Source of the DNA: an uncultured Adlercreutzia sp.
GTDB taxonomy: Bacteria > Actinomycetota > Coriobacteriia > Coriobacteriales > Eggerthellaceae
Length of the DNA stretch: 64,000 bases
NCBI GenBank assembly: GCA_910585575.1
Contig: CAJUFS010000006.1
Coordinates: forward strand, 1-64,000
Reading direction: 5' to 3'
Under the pieces are notes generated by a model that saw nothing but the letters and a program-made list of their open reading frames with translations, had not been told where the DNA came from and ran no database searches. Positions 8,609-16,399 of this stretch are shown piece by piece; position 1 is the stretch's first letter, and every line of letters begins with the position of its first letter. Both the position numbers and the translations under genes were made by a program.

Positions 8609-9223
8609 ATGACCGAAAAGCTGAAGATTGGCGTGCTGCTGTCCGGCAGCGGCACGAACCTGCAGGCCATTATCGACGAAATTGCGGCGGGGCTGCCCGT
8701 AGAAATCGTGCACGTGCTGTCGTCGCGTCCCGACGCCTACGGCATCGAGCGAGCGCAGGCGGCCGGCATCCCCGTTACCGTGTTCGACCGCAGCTGCTAT
8801 GAAGATCGCGAGGCTGCCGACGCCCGTATTGCCGCCCTCATGAAGGAAGCGGGCGCGGAGTACCTAGTCATGGCCGGCTACATGCGCAAACTTACCCCGG
8901 TGGTGCTCGACGCCTTCCCCGACCATGTGCTGAACCTGCACCCGGCGCTGCTGCCGGCGTTTAAGGGGGCGCACGCCATTCAGGACGCCTGGGACGCGGG
9001 CGTGAAGGTGACGGGCGTGACGGTGCACCTGGCCAACGAAGATTACGACAAGGGACCGATTGTGGCCCAGCAGGCGGTACCGGTGCTGGAGGGCGATACC
9101 ATCGATACGCTGGAGACGCGCATCCACGAGGTGGAACACGTCATCTACCCGAACGTTCTGCGGGCCATTGCCGAAGGTCGCATGACCATGGACGAGCGCC
9201 GCATTATTCACATCAGCGAGTAA
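8609..9223 (+). CDS. purN: Phosphoribosylglycinamide formyltransferase
   Basis: PurN transfers a formyl group from 10-formyl-THF to GAR in purine synthesis. The 204 residues include the N-terminal GVLLSGSGTNLQAIID phosphate-binding segment, the HPALLPAFKG catalytic region (Asn-x-His just before: LNLHPALLP) and the GVTVHLANEDYDKGPIV active-site loop. Length is typical. The start is ATG 8609 with GGAAGGGG just upstream, directly after the repeat element. The next gene starts nine bases after its stop, suggesting co-transcription. Confidence 0.96.
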   Translation: MTEKLKIGVLLSGSGTNLQAIIDEIAAGLPVEIVHVLSSRPDAYGIERAQAAGIPVTVFDRSCYEDREAADARIAALMKEAGAEYLVMAGYMRKLTPVVLDAFPDHVLNLHPALLPAFKGAHAIQDAWDAGVKVTGVTVHLANEDYDKGPIVAQQAVPVLEGDTIDTLETRIHEVEHVIYPNVLRAIAEGRMTMDERRIIHISE

Positions 9224-9232
9224 AGGACTTTC

Positions 9233-10225
9233 ATGAAGCGTGAAGTTATTGAAGCAGTTATTGAGGATTTGAAGACGGGGAAGACCCCGACCATTACGGT
9301 GGAAGACGTCCCGGCGTTTTCGGAAGAGGCGACGGCGGGCGATCCCCACATTGGGCCCGAGGCGCTTGCGGCTATCGCTGCGTCTCTCACTGAAGCTGAC
9401 ATTCCCACCTTTGAGCGTGCCCTGCAGGCTATGGACGAGGGCGATTTGGCGTGGCTCGGCTTCAAGGTGGTGTACGACCCTGCGGCGGCTGTGGGCAACG
9501 TGGACAACGAAGTGACGAAGAAGTACGGCGAGCAGGGCTCGGCCGACGGGCAGTCGCTCGTGTTCTTCTGCAATGACGCGAAGGAAATCGTCGCCTCGCG
9601 CGAGCTCAGCCCCCGCGATGTGTTCCAGGCAAAGGACGTCACCCGCGGTCCTTCCATGCACAACGATCAGTTCGATGGTCTCACCTGGGCCAGCGAGCCC
9701 TTGTTCGGCAAGGTGCGCGTGTGGTTGCTGGGCGCGTCCGATGCGGCCGTGGAAGTGGCTTCGTTGGCCGATCACGTGGGCTTCCATGTGATTGCGGTGG
9801 ACTACGACCCGGCCTTCCTGAACGAGGAGCGCTTCCCGAAGGCCGAGCGCATCATGCTGCACGGCGGCAACTTCAGCGAGCTGCCCAACATGCCGGCGCG
9901 TCCCGAAGATTACGTGTGCGTGCTGACGCGCGGCCACATGTTCGACCCGGAAAGCTGCATTTGGGCGCTGCAGAACGGTGTGCACTATGTGGGTATGATG
10001 GGCTGCGCGGGCAAGAACTCCACGGTGCACGACCTGGTCATCAACGCCGGCATTACCGAGGCGGACTGGGACCGCGTGAAGCGCCCCATCGGCCTGAAGT
10101 TCGGCGCGAAAACCCCGGCCGAGCTGGCCATCGCCATCGTGGCCGAGCTGGTGGACGTGCGCTACCAGCAGCGCTACAGCGACGAGGCCCGCGCCCGCCA
10201 CGAGAAGAGCCTGGGCCGCGCGTAG
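9233..10225 (+). CDS. XdhC/CoxI-family protein
   Basis: The C-terminal half matches the XdhC Rossmann domain: a nucleotide-binding segment (VWLLGASDAAVEVASLA, about residues 162-180), VLTRGHMFDPESCIWAL, and the family signature HYVGMMGCAGKNSTVHDL. The N-terminal half has the usual XdhC_CoxI alpha/beta region. Known members insert sulphur into, or protect, the molybdenum cofactor of xanthine-dehydrogenase-type enzymes. No xdhA/xdhB-type structural gene is visible here; the gene sits in a run with purN. A role in molybdenum-hydroxylase maturation is plausible from the family only. A strong terminator follows. Confidence 0.82.
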   Translation: MKREVIEAVIEDLKTGKTPTITVEDVPAFSEEATAGDPHIGPEALAAIAASLTEADIPTFERALQAMDEGDLAWLGFKVVYDPAAAVGNVDNEVTKKYGEQGSADGQSLVFFCNDAKEIVASRELSPRDVFQAKDVTRGPSMHNDQFDGLTWASEPLFGKVRVWLLGASDAAVEVASLADHVGFHVIAVDYDPAFLNEERFPKAERIMLHGGNFSELPNMPARPEDYVCVLTRGHMFDPESCIWALQNGVHYVGMMGCAGKNSTVHDLVINAGITEADWDRVKRPIGLKFGAKTPAELAIAIVAELVDVRYQQRYSDEARARHEKSLGRA

Positions 10226-10254
10226 TCGCGCATTCCGCATAAGCGGATTCGACG

Positions 10255-10286
10255 AAGAGCCGCTGCTTGCACGCAGCGGCTCTTTT
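10255..10286 (+). terminator. Intrinsic terminator after the xdhC-like gene
   Basis: A 12-bp stem (AAGAGCCGCTGC / GCAGCGGCTCTT) with a six-base loop runs into T residues. Confidence 0.9.
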
Positions 10287-10332
10287 GCTATTCGCGGGAA
10301 TAAAAACGCCTCAATGAGCAGGTTATCTCTTA

Positions 10333-10405
10333 AAAACTTTGCAAAAGTGTCGAAAAGTGATCTGAAAAATTGCGCATTTATGTAAGCAAAACTTTGCAAA
10401 AGTGT
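10333..10405 (+). promoter_or_regulatory. 18-bp direct repeats upstream of the AAA/DUF4143 gene
   Basis: The sequence AAAACTTTGCAAAAGTGT occurs identically at 10333-10350 and 10388-10405 (55-bp spacing). A weaker copy (TACGCAAAAATGTAG) follows around 10426. The stretch is far more AT-rich than its surroundings and lies just before the start of the ATPase gene. An operator for autoregulation is a reasonable inference. Confidence 0.55.
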
Positions 10406-10473
10406 TAATCTTCTAGAGAAAAAAGTACGCAAAAATGTAGATCGGCTGTTCCGTCGTTAGAGGAGGCCCTGCT

Positions 10474-11847
10474 TTGTTCGAGCGAAAGGCATACCAAGCA
10501 CTCCTGCAGTGGCGCAAGAATTGCGATAAGACGGCGCTTCTCGTTACCGGTGCGCGTCAGATAGGAAAGAGCTTTCTGGTCGAGAGGCTTGGCCGCGAGA
10601 CGTTCGATTCGCTCGTGACAATCAACTTTCTCGAGAACGACGAGGCTAAGCAGGCGCTGTCCCAGGCGCATAACCCCACCGACTTGATAGCCCGCCTGTC
10701 CTTCTTTGCTGAAAACAAGCTGGTGCCTGGCAAGACGCTTGTTTTCTTCGATGAGATTCAGGAGTTGCCCGACATTCTCACTATGGCAAAGTTCCTTGTT
10801 CAGGATGGCCGCTTCGCCTATGCGTTTTCAGGTTCCATGCTGGGAACAGAGCTGAAGAAGGTTCGCTCCTATCCCGTGGGCTTTGTGTCCGAAATTCGCA
10901 TGTACCCGATGGATTTCGAGGAGTTCTGCTGGGCCAACGATGTGAGCTCCGAGGCGCTGGGAACGGTGGCAGAATGCTGCCGCAACAAGAAGCCTGTGCC
11001 CGACTACATTCACGAAAGTTTGCTCGCTTACTTCCGAACGTACGTAGTGGTGGGAGGTATGCCGGCTGCGGTGCAGGTGTTCGTCGACTCGCAAGATTTT
11101 TCCCGCGTGCGCGAGACGCAGGCAGGGCTCGTGGTCAACTATGTGCACGACGTCACGAAATATGCGGGCGCTATGGCTCCTGAAGTACGGGCCATCTTCG
11201 AGCAGCTGCCGCTACAGCTTGATGCAAAATCAATGCGATTCAAACTCAACTCCCTCGGCGAGGGCGCGCGCTACGATAAGTACAAGCTCGATTTCTACTG
11301 GCTGGTCTCAGCGGGTGTGGCTCTCAAGTGCGATGTGGTACGTGATCCCAAGAGCCCCTTGATGGCAACAGAGGTAGCGAGCAGCTTTAAGCTCTACGAG
11401 TCGGATACGGGCATGTTGGTGAGTCGCTATCCTTCGAGCGTCGCGCGGGAGGTATTCCTGGACGATCGCAAGGCGAACTATGGGCACCTTTTCGAGAATG
11501 TTTTTGCGCAGCAGCTTGCCGCCCTCGGGTGCGATTTGTTCTACTACATGAACAGAAAGCGCGGGGAGGTCGACTTCTTGGTTGAAGACGGCTTGGGAGG
11601 GGTTATTCCCCTGGAAATCAAGTCGGGCTGGTCACCGAAGGCGCACGCCGCGCTCAGCGACTTGCTCTCTCGCCCTGACTATCAGGGCCGCACGGGCTAC
11701 GTTCTCTCCCGCCTCAACGTGGAGCAAGCGGGCCAGGTAGTGTATCTGCCCTGGTACGCCGCCAGCTGCCTGGCCGCCGCGCTCGGGCTTGAGGCACCCT
11801 ATGCGGCCGATGAGACAACCTTCAAGGTGACGCTGCCGCCGGTATAG
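10474..11847 (+). CDS. AAA-family ATPase with DUF4143 domain
   Basis: The 457-residue protein has the AAA_14 plan: Walker A GARQIGKS (residues 26-33) and Walker B LVFFDEIQELPDI (about 87-99). A sensor-like stretch with YAFSGSMLGTEL follows. The DUF4143 region occupies about 200-430 and ends with GEVDFLVED...IPLEIKSG, which looks like a PD-(D/E)xK nuclease-type fold. These proteins are common in bacteria and often patchily distributed; their function is not established. The start is TTG 10474, chosen because AGAGGAGG is placed 8-10 bases upstream. AT-rich repeats before it suggest horizontal gain. It converges with the LuxR gene to the right. Confidence 0.88.
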   Translation: MFERKAYQALLQWRKNCDKTALLVTGARQIGKSFLVERLGRETFDSLVTINFLENDEAKQALSQAHNPTDLIARLSFFAENKLVPGKTLVFFDEIQELPDILTMAKFLVQDGRFAYAFSGSMLGTELKKVRSYPVGFVSEIRMYPMDFEEFCWANDVSSEALGTVAECCRNKKPVPDYIHESLLAYFRTYVVVGGMPAAVQVFVDSQDFSRVRETQAGLVVNYVHDVTKYAGAMAPEVRAIFEQLPLQLDAKSMRFKLNSLGEGARYDKYKLDFYWLVSAGVALKCDVVRDPKSPLMATEVASSFKLYESDTGMLVSRYPSSVAREVFLDDRKANYGHLFENVFAQQLAALGCDLFYYMNRKRGEVDFLVEDGLGGVIPLEIKSGWSPKAHAALSDLLSRPDYQGRTGYVLSRLNVEQAGQVVYLPWYAASCLAAALGLEAPYAADETTFKVTLPPV

Positions 11848-11849
11848 AC

Positions 11850-11877
11850 AAGAGCGCGCATAGTTCGTGCGTTCTCT
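11850..11877. terminator. Possible bidirectional hairpin between convergent genes
   Basis: An imperfect stem AGAGCGCGCA / TGCGTTCTCT with a seven-base loop lies between the two stop codons. There is no long T tract, so termination is only suggested. Confidence 0.4.
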
Positions 11878-13357
11878 ACTTTCCCTGGGAAGACGGCATC
11901 ACGCTCGTAGGCTCTTCGCCTTTAATCGCTTCTTCGACCATGTCGATGAGCTGCTGTTGGTTGTGCACGTTTAGACTTACGTAGAGCGTTTTGCGATAAG
12001 ACTTCACGGTATGAGGCGAGAGAACGAGGGCGTTTGCGATATAGGCCGCGTCTCTTCCTCGGGCGAAGTATCCCAGAAGCTCCCGCTGCCGGGGGCTGAG
12101 TTGCTTCTCGCTGGCAATAAGATCACAGGCGAAGTCAATGCGATCTCTGGCGGGAGCTTCTTTCTCGATGCTGGCTATAGGCGAAGGATCGCGCTGCTTC
12201 TTTCCCATGGCTGCACGGGATACGAGATAGAACGCGGGCACCATCAAAATGTAGAGTAAAAGAAGAATAGTCATATACTGCATGCCGTCCAGCGCCCCTG
12301 ATTGGGTCAAACGATTGAGTACGTGCTGCAAGACGTCAGACGAGTATACGCACCCTGCAAAGAGTGCGTAAATGGAAACGGCAGAGCAATGGTGCGCGTG
12401 GGCTGTGGTGACACTAGTCGACACCATAAGGATGGAAACCAAGAAGAAGCAGAGATCGCCGACGAACAGGGCGAACCAAAGAAAGCTCGGGGAGAATAAG
12501 GAGCTGAAGACAACAAGGCTTACGGTGATGGGGAGAGTAACACCGTAGACCTGTACGAAAGAAAGTTCTCGCTTAAAGACGAACCAAATAAGTGAAAGAA
12601 GTGCGAGTCCGCACAGGTGGGCGATAGGGGCGATGTAAGACTGAGCGGGGATTGGCCCCACCCAAAGGGCAAACGTTACGCTGCTGATAGGTGCGACAAG
12701 AACAAGGGACATGGCACAGGCCACGGAAGGAAGGAGGCTGCGCAAATTGGATCGCGGCGGCCACGGTGGTGCGCTTGACGCGCCGGCGCCCGTGATGCCC
12801 TGGTGGAGACCTTCCGTCGAGAGCCCCCTGTCTTGTTGCGCGGTATTGAGGAAGAGGAAAACGTAGGCGATAGGGCAAAATCCAAAGCAGATGAGATTGC
12901 TTATGAGGATTGCGTCGCCAGGCAGCGCGAAAAGAAACATTGTTGCGATGGCCACAAAGGACCCGAGCGCGAGCAAAGCCTTGGCCTCGAATGTGGTGAA
13001 CTTTGAGAGCAGGCAGACCCATTGGCAATAGCCCGTTGCGCAGCTAAGCCCGAGCGCTGTCACTGCGATATAGGCAAGTGCGTCGAAGGGAGCAAGGTAA
13101 GCCTTGATCAATCCCAGGGTAAGGAACGCCAGCAGCGCGGCAAGGGCAATGACGGGCAAGAGGTAACGGTGCTGAGACGCAAATCTCCTTTGAATAAAAG
13201 CGGCCAGGGGAAAGGAGAGGCAGAAAGCACCGAGGTAAGCGATGTCAATGGCGGCGACTTGGAACGCAGCATGCGGAAAGACGTCGAGGAGCGCATTGCT
13301 CGACGAGAACGCAATCCAAAAACTGATGCCGATAAGAAAAACGATGAAACGACGCAT
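11876..13357 (-). CDS. Membrane-anchored LuxR-family regulator (first)
   Basis: The first ~390 of 493 residues form about twelve hydrophobic segments with an MFS-like look. A short cytosolic linker leads to a LuxR/GerE helix-turn-helix at about residues 418-480 (LSPRQRELLGYFARGRDAAYIANALVLS, then HTVKSYRKTLY). This architecture is common in Eggerthellaceae next to respiratory or reductase genes and fits a sensor whose membrane part detects a ligand; the ligand is unknown. It is divergent from the Tat-exported flavoprotein gene, with palindromes in the shared 218-bp region, so regulation of that gene (and itself) is the obvious inference. Confidence 0.85.
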   Translation of the reverse strand: MRRFIVFLIGISFWIAFSSSNALLDVFPHAAFQVAAIDIAYLGAFCLSFPLAAFIQRRFASQHRYLLPVIALAALLAFLTLGLIKAYLAPFDALAYIAVTALGLSCATGYCQWVCLLSKFTTFEAKALLALGSFVAIATMFLFALPGDAILISNLICFGFCPIAYVFLFLNTAQQDRGLSTEGLHQGITGAGASSAPPWPPRSNLRSLLPSVACAMSLVLVAPISSVTFALWVGPIPAQSYIAPIAHLCGLALLSLIWFVFKRELSFVQVYGVTLPITVSLVVFSSLFSPSFLWFALFVGDLCFFLVSILMVSTSVTTAHAHHCSAVSIYALFAGCVYSSDVLQHVLNRLTQSGALDGMQYMTILLLLYILMVPAFYLVSRAAMGKKQRDPSPIASIEKEAPARDRIDFACDLIASEKQLSPRQRELLGYFARGRDAAYIANALVLSPHTVKSYRKTLYVSLNVHNQQQLIDMVEEAIKGEEPTSVMPSSQGK

Positions 13358-13443
13358 GGTATGCGCTAGCCCTCCCCTTTGTTTTCACTTGAATTATATA
13401 GCAAATCATTTTGCGGCGGCTTTGGCTCGCTCCTTGTTTACCT

Positions 13444-13510
13444 GGGGTTATTTCGATTACCCCCTGGCGAGGGGTAGTCAATAAGACCCTCAACCCTTTG
13501 CGGAGGGGTA
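13444..13510. promoter_or_regulatory. GGGGTA/TACCCC palindrome cluster (putative LuxR operator)
   Basis: TACCCC-N7-GGGGTA spans 13458-13476. GAGGGGTA is repeated at 13469-13476 and 13503-13510, the second facing ACCC at 13493. Further left, GGGGT at 13444-13448 faces the same TACCCC in inverted orientation. The cluster is between the divergent LuxR and flavoprotein genes, about 70-130 bases before the flavoprotein start. Binding by the neighbouring regulator is inference. Confidence 0.55.
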
Positions 13511-13575
13511 TTTTCTGCGCGAATCGACCGCTAAGGTAGCCCCGTTGTTCTTTCAAACGGAGGAAGGGGATTACC

Positions 13576-15210
13576 ATGAACAACCTTGATCGACGCTCGT
13601 TTGTTAAAGGGTCGCTGATTACCGGTGGCTTGGCAGCAGCGGGCATTCTGGGCGCTTGCTCACCGCAGGGATCAGGCGCAAGCGACGACCTTGCTGCTAC
13701 GGGATCGGGCGATGCAACTCAGGACTGGCTGGGCTCTGCGCCTGCGTTGACGCCCCAAGACTGTGCGCAGACGGTCGAAACCGATGTGGTGGTGGTTGGC
13801 TCGGCTCTTGCGGGAATTATTTCTGCGTACTCGGCCATTCAGAATGGCGCTAACGTCATTATGGTCGAGCGCAACGGCGCTCCCCATATCAGCGGTAGCG
13901 GTATCGGCTTTTTCGACTCGGAATATCAGAAAGCCGGCGGCCAACCTACCCACGACGCTCAAGTGATGATGCACAAGGTGATCAACGAGGGTAACTTGCG
14001 TGTGGATCCAAGCCTGGTGGCTCTTTGGGCCTACCACAGTGGCGAGATTCTCGACGAACTGGAGGAGAACGTGCTGCAGCCGGCGGGGTTGCCGGGCACC
14101 ATCAGCCTGGGCGAGCCGCTCGATGAGCGCGACCTCGATCAGTACGAGGCTCAGTTCCATGTCGACTTTGACCCCGAGGGCAACGACAGCCTTGAAAAAT
14201 TCGTCTATATCTTCCATGACTGGATTAAAGAGCACGGCGGCCAGATTCTCTTCAACACGTGCGCCCGCGTGCTGGTGCAGGAAGACGATGGCGCGGTGGC
14301 TGGCCTTATCGCTACCAATGAAGATGGCGAGTATGTCTACTACAAGGCGAATAAGGGTGTCATCATGTGTGCCGGCTCCTACGGCGGCAACGAGGCCATG
14401 GTCGACCACTTCTGCTATCCCTCCATGGCGGAATTCGTGAAGCGTTACAACTCCTATAACGCGAAGTCGTCCGATACGGCCCCCGTTACCACGAAGGAAA
14501 ACATGGACGACGGCATTGGGCATAAGATGATGTGCTGGGCTGGTGCTATTATGGAAGAAATCGACCCCTCCTATCAGGCTTGGTCGGTGGATGCCTATTC
14601 CTTTGCGGCGCCGTTGGCCGTTAACACGCAGGGACGCCGTTTCATGAACGAGTGCATCTCTTCGCTCTCTACAAGCTTCCATATCATGGAGCAGCCTGAC
14701 CACAGCAATTACGTGTGGCAGATTGTGGGCTCTGACGACTTCGATATGCCGCCGCTGCTGCCGATTCCGGGCATGAATCGCGAGATCATGGACGCTATCG
14801 CCAGCAACGCTGAATACTACGAGGCCGACACGATCGAGGAGCTGGCAACCCTCATCGACGTTGATCCCCAGGTGCTTTCCGAAACGGTGGCGCGCTATAA
14901 CGAGATTTGTGCCGCGGGGATTGATGAGGACTTCGGCAAGGCGCCGTGGCACCTCAATCCCATCGATGTGCCGCCTTTTAAGGCATTCAAGGAGAACTAC
15001 CACTTCTATGGTATGAGCAGCGGTGTAAAGGTGAATCGCGATTTGCAGGTAGTGGATCAGAACCACAACCCCATTCCGCATCTGTATGCTGCGGGTAACT
15101 GTGTTGGCTGGCGCATGGGCAGCGGATACCAGAACGTTATTCCGGGCTTGTGCAATGCCTATGCTGCGTGTCACGGGTATTTCGCGGGCAAGAACTGCGC
15201 TACGGCATAA
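13576..15210 (+). CDS. Tat-exported lipoprotein FAD-dependent reductase (fumarate-reductase-like)
   Basis: The N-terminus has a twin-arginine motif (DRRSFVKGS) and a lipobox ending at Cys28 (GILGAC), so the protein should be a folded, lipid-anchored extracytoplasmic enzyme. A dinucleotide-binding motif follows (DVVVVGSALAGIISAYSA...MVERNG, about residues 72-100), then the FAD_binding_2/flavocytochrome-c fold with CAGSYGGN and, at the end, PHLYAAGNCVGWRMGSGYQN. This is the fumarate/urocanate/steroid-type reductase family. Eggerthellaceae encode many paralogues using different electron acceptors; the substrate here cannot be read from sequence. It has no FMN-binding or haem domain of its own. 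GGAGGAAGGGG precedes the ATG. Confidence 0.87.
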   Translation: MNNLDRRSFVKGSLITGGLAAAGILGACSPQGSGASDDLAATGSGDATQDWLGSAPALTPQDCAQTVETDVVVVGSALAGIISAYSAIQNGANVIMVERNGAPHISGSGIGFFDSEYQKAGGQPTHDAQVMMHKVINEGNLRVDPSLVALWAYHSGEILDELEENVLQPAGLPGTISLGEPLDERDLDQYEAQFHVDFDPEGNDSLEKFVYIFHDWIKEHGGQILFNTCARVLVQEDDGAVAGLIATNEDGEYVYYKANKGVIMCAGSYGGNEAMVDHFCYPSMAEFVKRYNSYNAKSSDTAPVTTKENMDDGIGHKMMCWAGAIMEEIDPSYQAWSVDAYSFAAPLAVNTQGRRFMNECISSLSTSFHIMEQPDHSNYVWQIVGSDDFDMPPLLPIPGMNREIMDAIASNAEYYEADTIEELATLIDVDPQVLSETVARYNEICAAGIDEDFGKAPWHLNPIDVPPFKAFKENYHFYGMSSGVKVNRDLQVVDQNHNPIPHLYAAGNCVGWRMGSGYQNVIPGLCNAYAACHGYFAGKNCATA

Positions 15211-15242
15211 AACTGCCTGATCGGAAACTATGCCCTCCCTCG

Positions 15243-15277
15243 AAGGACCGTCGCATTGTTTGTGACGGTCCTTTTCG
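15243..15277 (+). terminator. Intrinsic terminator after the flavoprotein gene
   Basis: Stem AAGGACCGTC / GACGGTCCTT with an 11-base loop, followed by a short T run. From here to about 15450 I see no gene and no further recognisable element; a promoter for the riboswitch RNA should be in this stretch. Confidence 0.85.
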
Positions 15278-15451
15278 CGCGCTGCGAGCGAGAGATAGCT
15301 GTGTTTTTGAAGCCGGAAATTACGTCTCCGAGAATCTAGGAGGAGGGATGCACTCCGAACGCCACCTGTTGCCGTCAGCGGGAAAAGCCGTGGGGAATGG
15401 GGTGCGCGGGTCGCGTGCGGAGCTTGGGCGTGGTACCCTGCAATCAATCGA

Positions 15452-15556
15452 ACGCGTCGTGACTGACGGATTATCGTGGGGAACCACGGGGGAGCGACGC
15501 GCATACTACGCCGACCGTCTGGGCAAGCCGAATCGTTGGAGCGGCTTGCCCTTTTT
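15452..15556 (+). ncRNA. ZTP (pfl) riboswitch with expression-platform terminator
   Basis: The conserved blocks of the ZTP riboswitch are all present in order. CGTCGTGACTG is the 5' side of the outer stem. CGTGGGGAACCACG is a hairpin. GGGGGAGCGACGCG closes the outer stem, pairing GCGTCG at 15454 with CGACGC at 15495. After a short linker comes GCCGACCGTCTGGGCA, which holds the CUGGGC pseudoknot partner. The CUGGGC overlaps the left arm of a terminator (GGGCAAGCCG, 15521-15530, with CGGCTTGCCC, 15542-15551, then TTTTT). In the family, ZTP/ZMP binding blocks termination and turns on purine or folate genes. The next two genes make and use AICAR-derived intermediates. Confidence 0.93.
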
Positions 15557-15740
15557 CGTTGGGGAAAGGGCGGTTGAGCGGGTGGCGCTTCGCCGCGGCG
15601 GCGCGCAAGGCGCGTGGCTCCCTGGGCGTCGTGGCCGATGGTCATCCGGGGCGCAACGCGCTGGGTTGCTACCGGCGCCGCCGCCAGCGGGTCGGTGTAG
15701 GAGAGAGCGGCGCCCGGGCGCCAGAGAGAAAGGGATGTGC

Positions 15741-16391
15741 ATGCAAGATCTCGTCGAACTGCTTTCGAACAACCCCTATCCGGGGCGAGGTATTGTGGTG
15801 GGGAAGGGAGCTGACGGCGCACCGGTCATCTACTACTTCATCATGGGCCGCTCGAGCAACAGCCGCAACCGCATCTTCGCTCTGGAGCCCGACGGCATCC
15901 GCACCGAGGCCCACGATCCGGCGCTGCTGGAAGACCCCAGCCTCATCATCTACCACCCCGTGCGCACCATGGGCGACGCGCTGGTGGTCACCAACGGCGA
16001 TCAGACCGACACCATTGTGGAGGCGGGCGATTTCCGCGCTGGCTGCATGCAGCGCGAGTACGAGCCCGACGCGCCGAACTTCACGCCGCGCATCTCGGCC
16101 ATCGTGAACCCCGACGGCACCTTCGAGATGTCCATCCTGAAGCATGCCGACGGCGACCGCTGCACCCGCGAGTTCTTCGTCTACGAAGGTGCCGAGCCCG
16201 GCACCGGTTACTTCATCAGCACCTACCAGGGCGACGGCAACCCGCTGCCCACTTTCGCCGGCGAGCCCATCCCCGTCGCGCTGCCCGAGCCCGATGTCCT
16301 GTGGGCCGCCCTGAACGACGACAACAAAGTAAGCCTCTACGCCAACGTCAACGGCGACGTGAAGCTGTTCAACAAGAATCTGGGGGATTAA
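15741..16391 (+). CDS. purO: IMP cyclohydrolase, PurO-type
   Basis: The 216-residue protein begins with the PurO-family segment LLSNNPYPGRGIVVG and continues with the matching alpha/beta-sandwich pattern (YYFIMGRSSNSRNRIF, HPVRTMGDALVVTNGDQTDT, FTPRISAIV). PurO closes FAICAR to IMP, the last step of purine synthesis, and is unrelated to the cyclohydrolase half of PurH. It was first described in archaea. The start at 15741 is preferred over an in-frame ATG at 15735 because AAAGGG is then six bases away. It is downstream of a ZTP riboswitch and eight bases before the AICAR formyltransferase gene. The 184-bp leader after the riboswitch terminator is GC-rich with no recognised feature. Confidence 0.88.
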   Translation: MQDLVELLSNNPYPGRGIVVGKGADGAPVIYYFIMGRSSNSRNRIFALEPDGIRTEAHDPALLEDPSLIIYHPVRTMGDALVVTNGDQTDTIVEAGDFRAGCMQREYEPDAPNFTPRISAIVNPDGTFEMSILKHADGDRCTREFFVYEGAEPGTGYFISTYQGDGNPLPTFAGEPIPVALPEPDVLWAALNDDNKVSLYANVNGDVKLFNKNLGD

Positions 16392-16399
16392 GGAGAACC

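Noticed and set aside
15150..15740. Extension of the IMP cyclohydrolase frame to 15150
   Set aside because: The upstream frame runs through the terminator and ZTP riboswitch and encodes no family sequence; the start at 15741 has a proper ribosome site.
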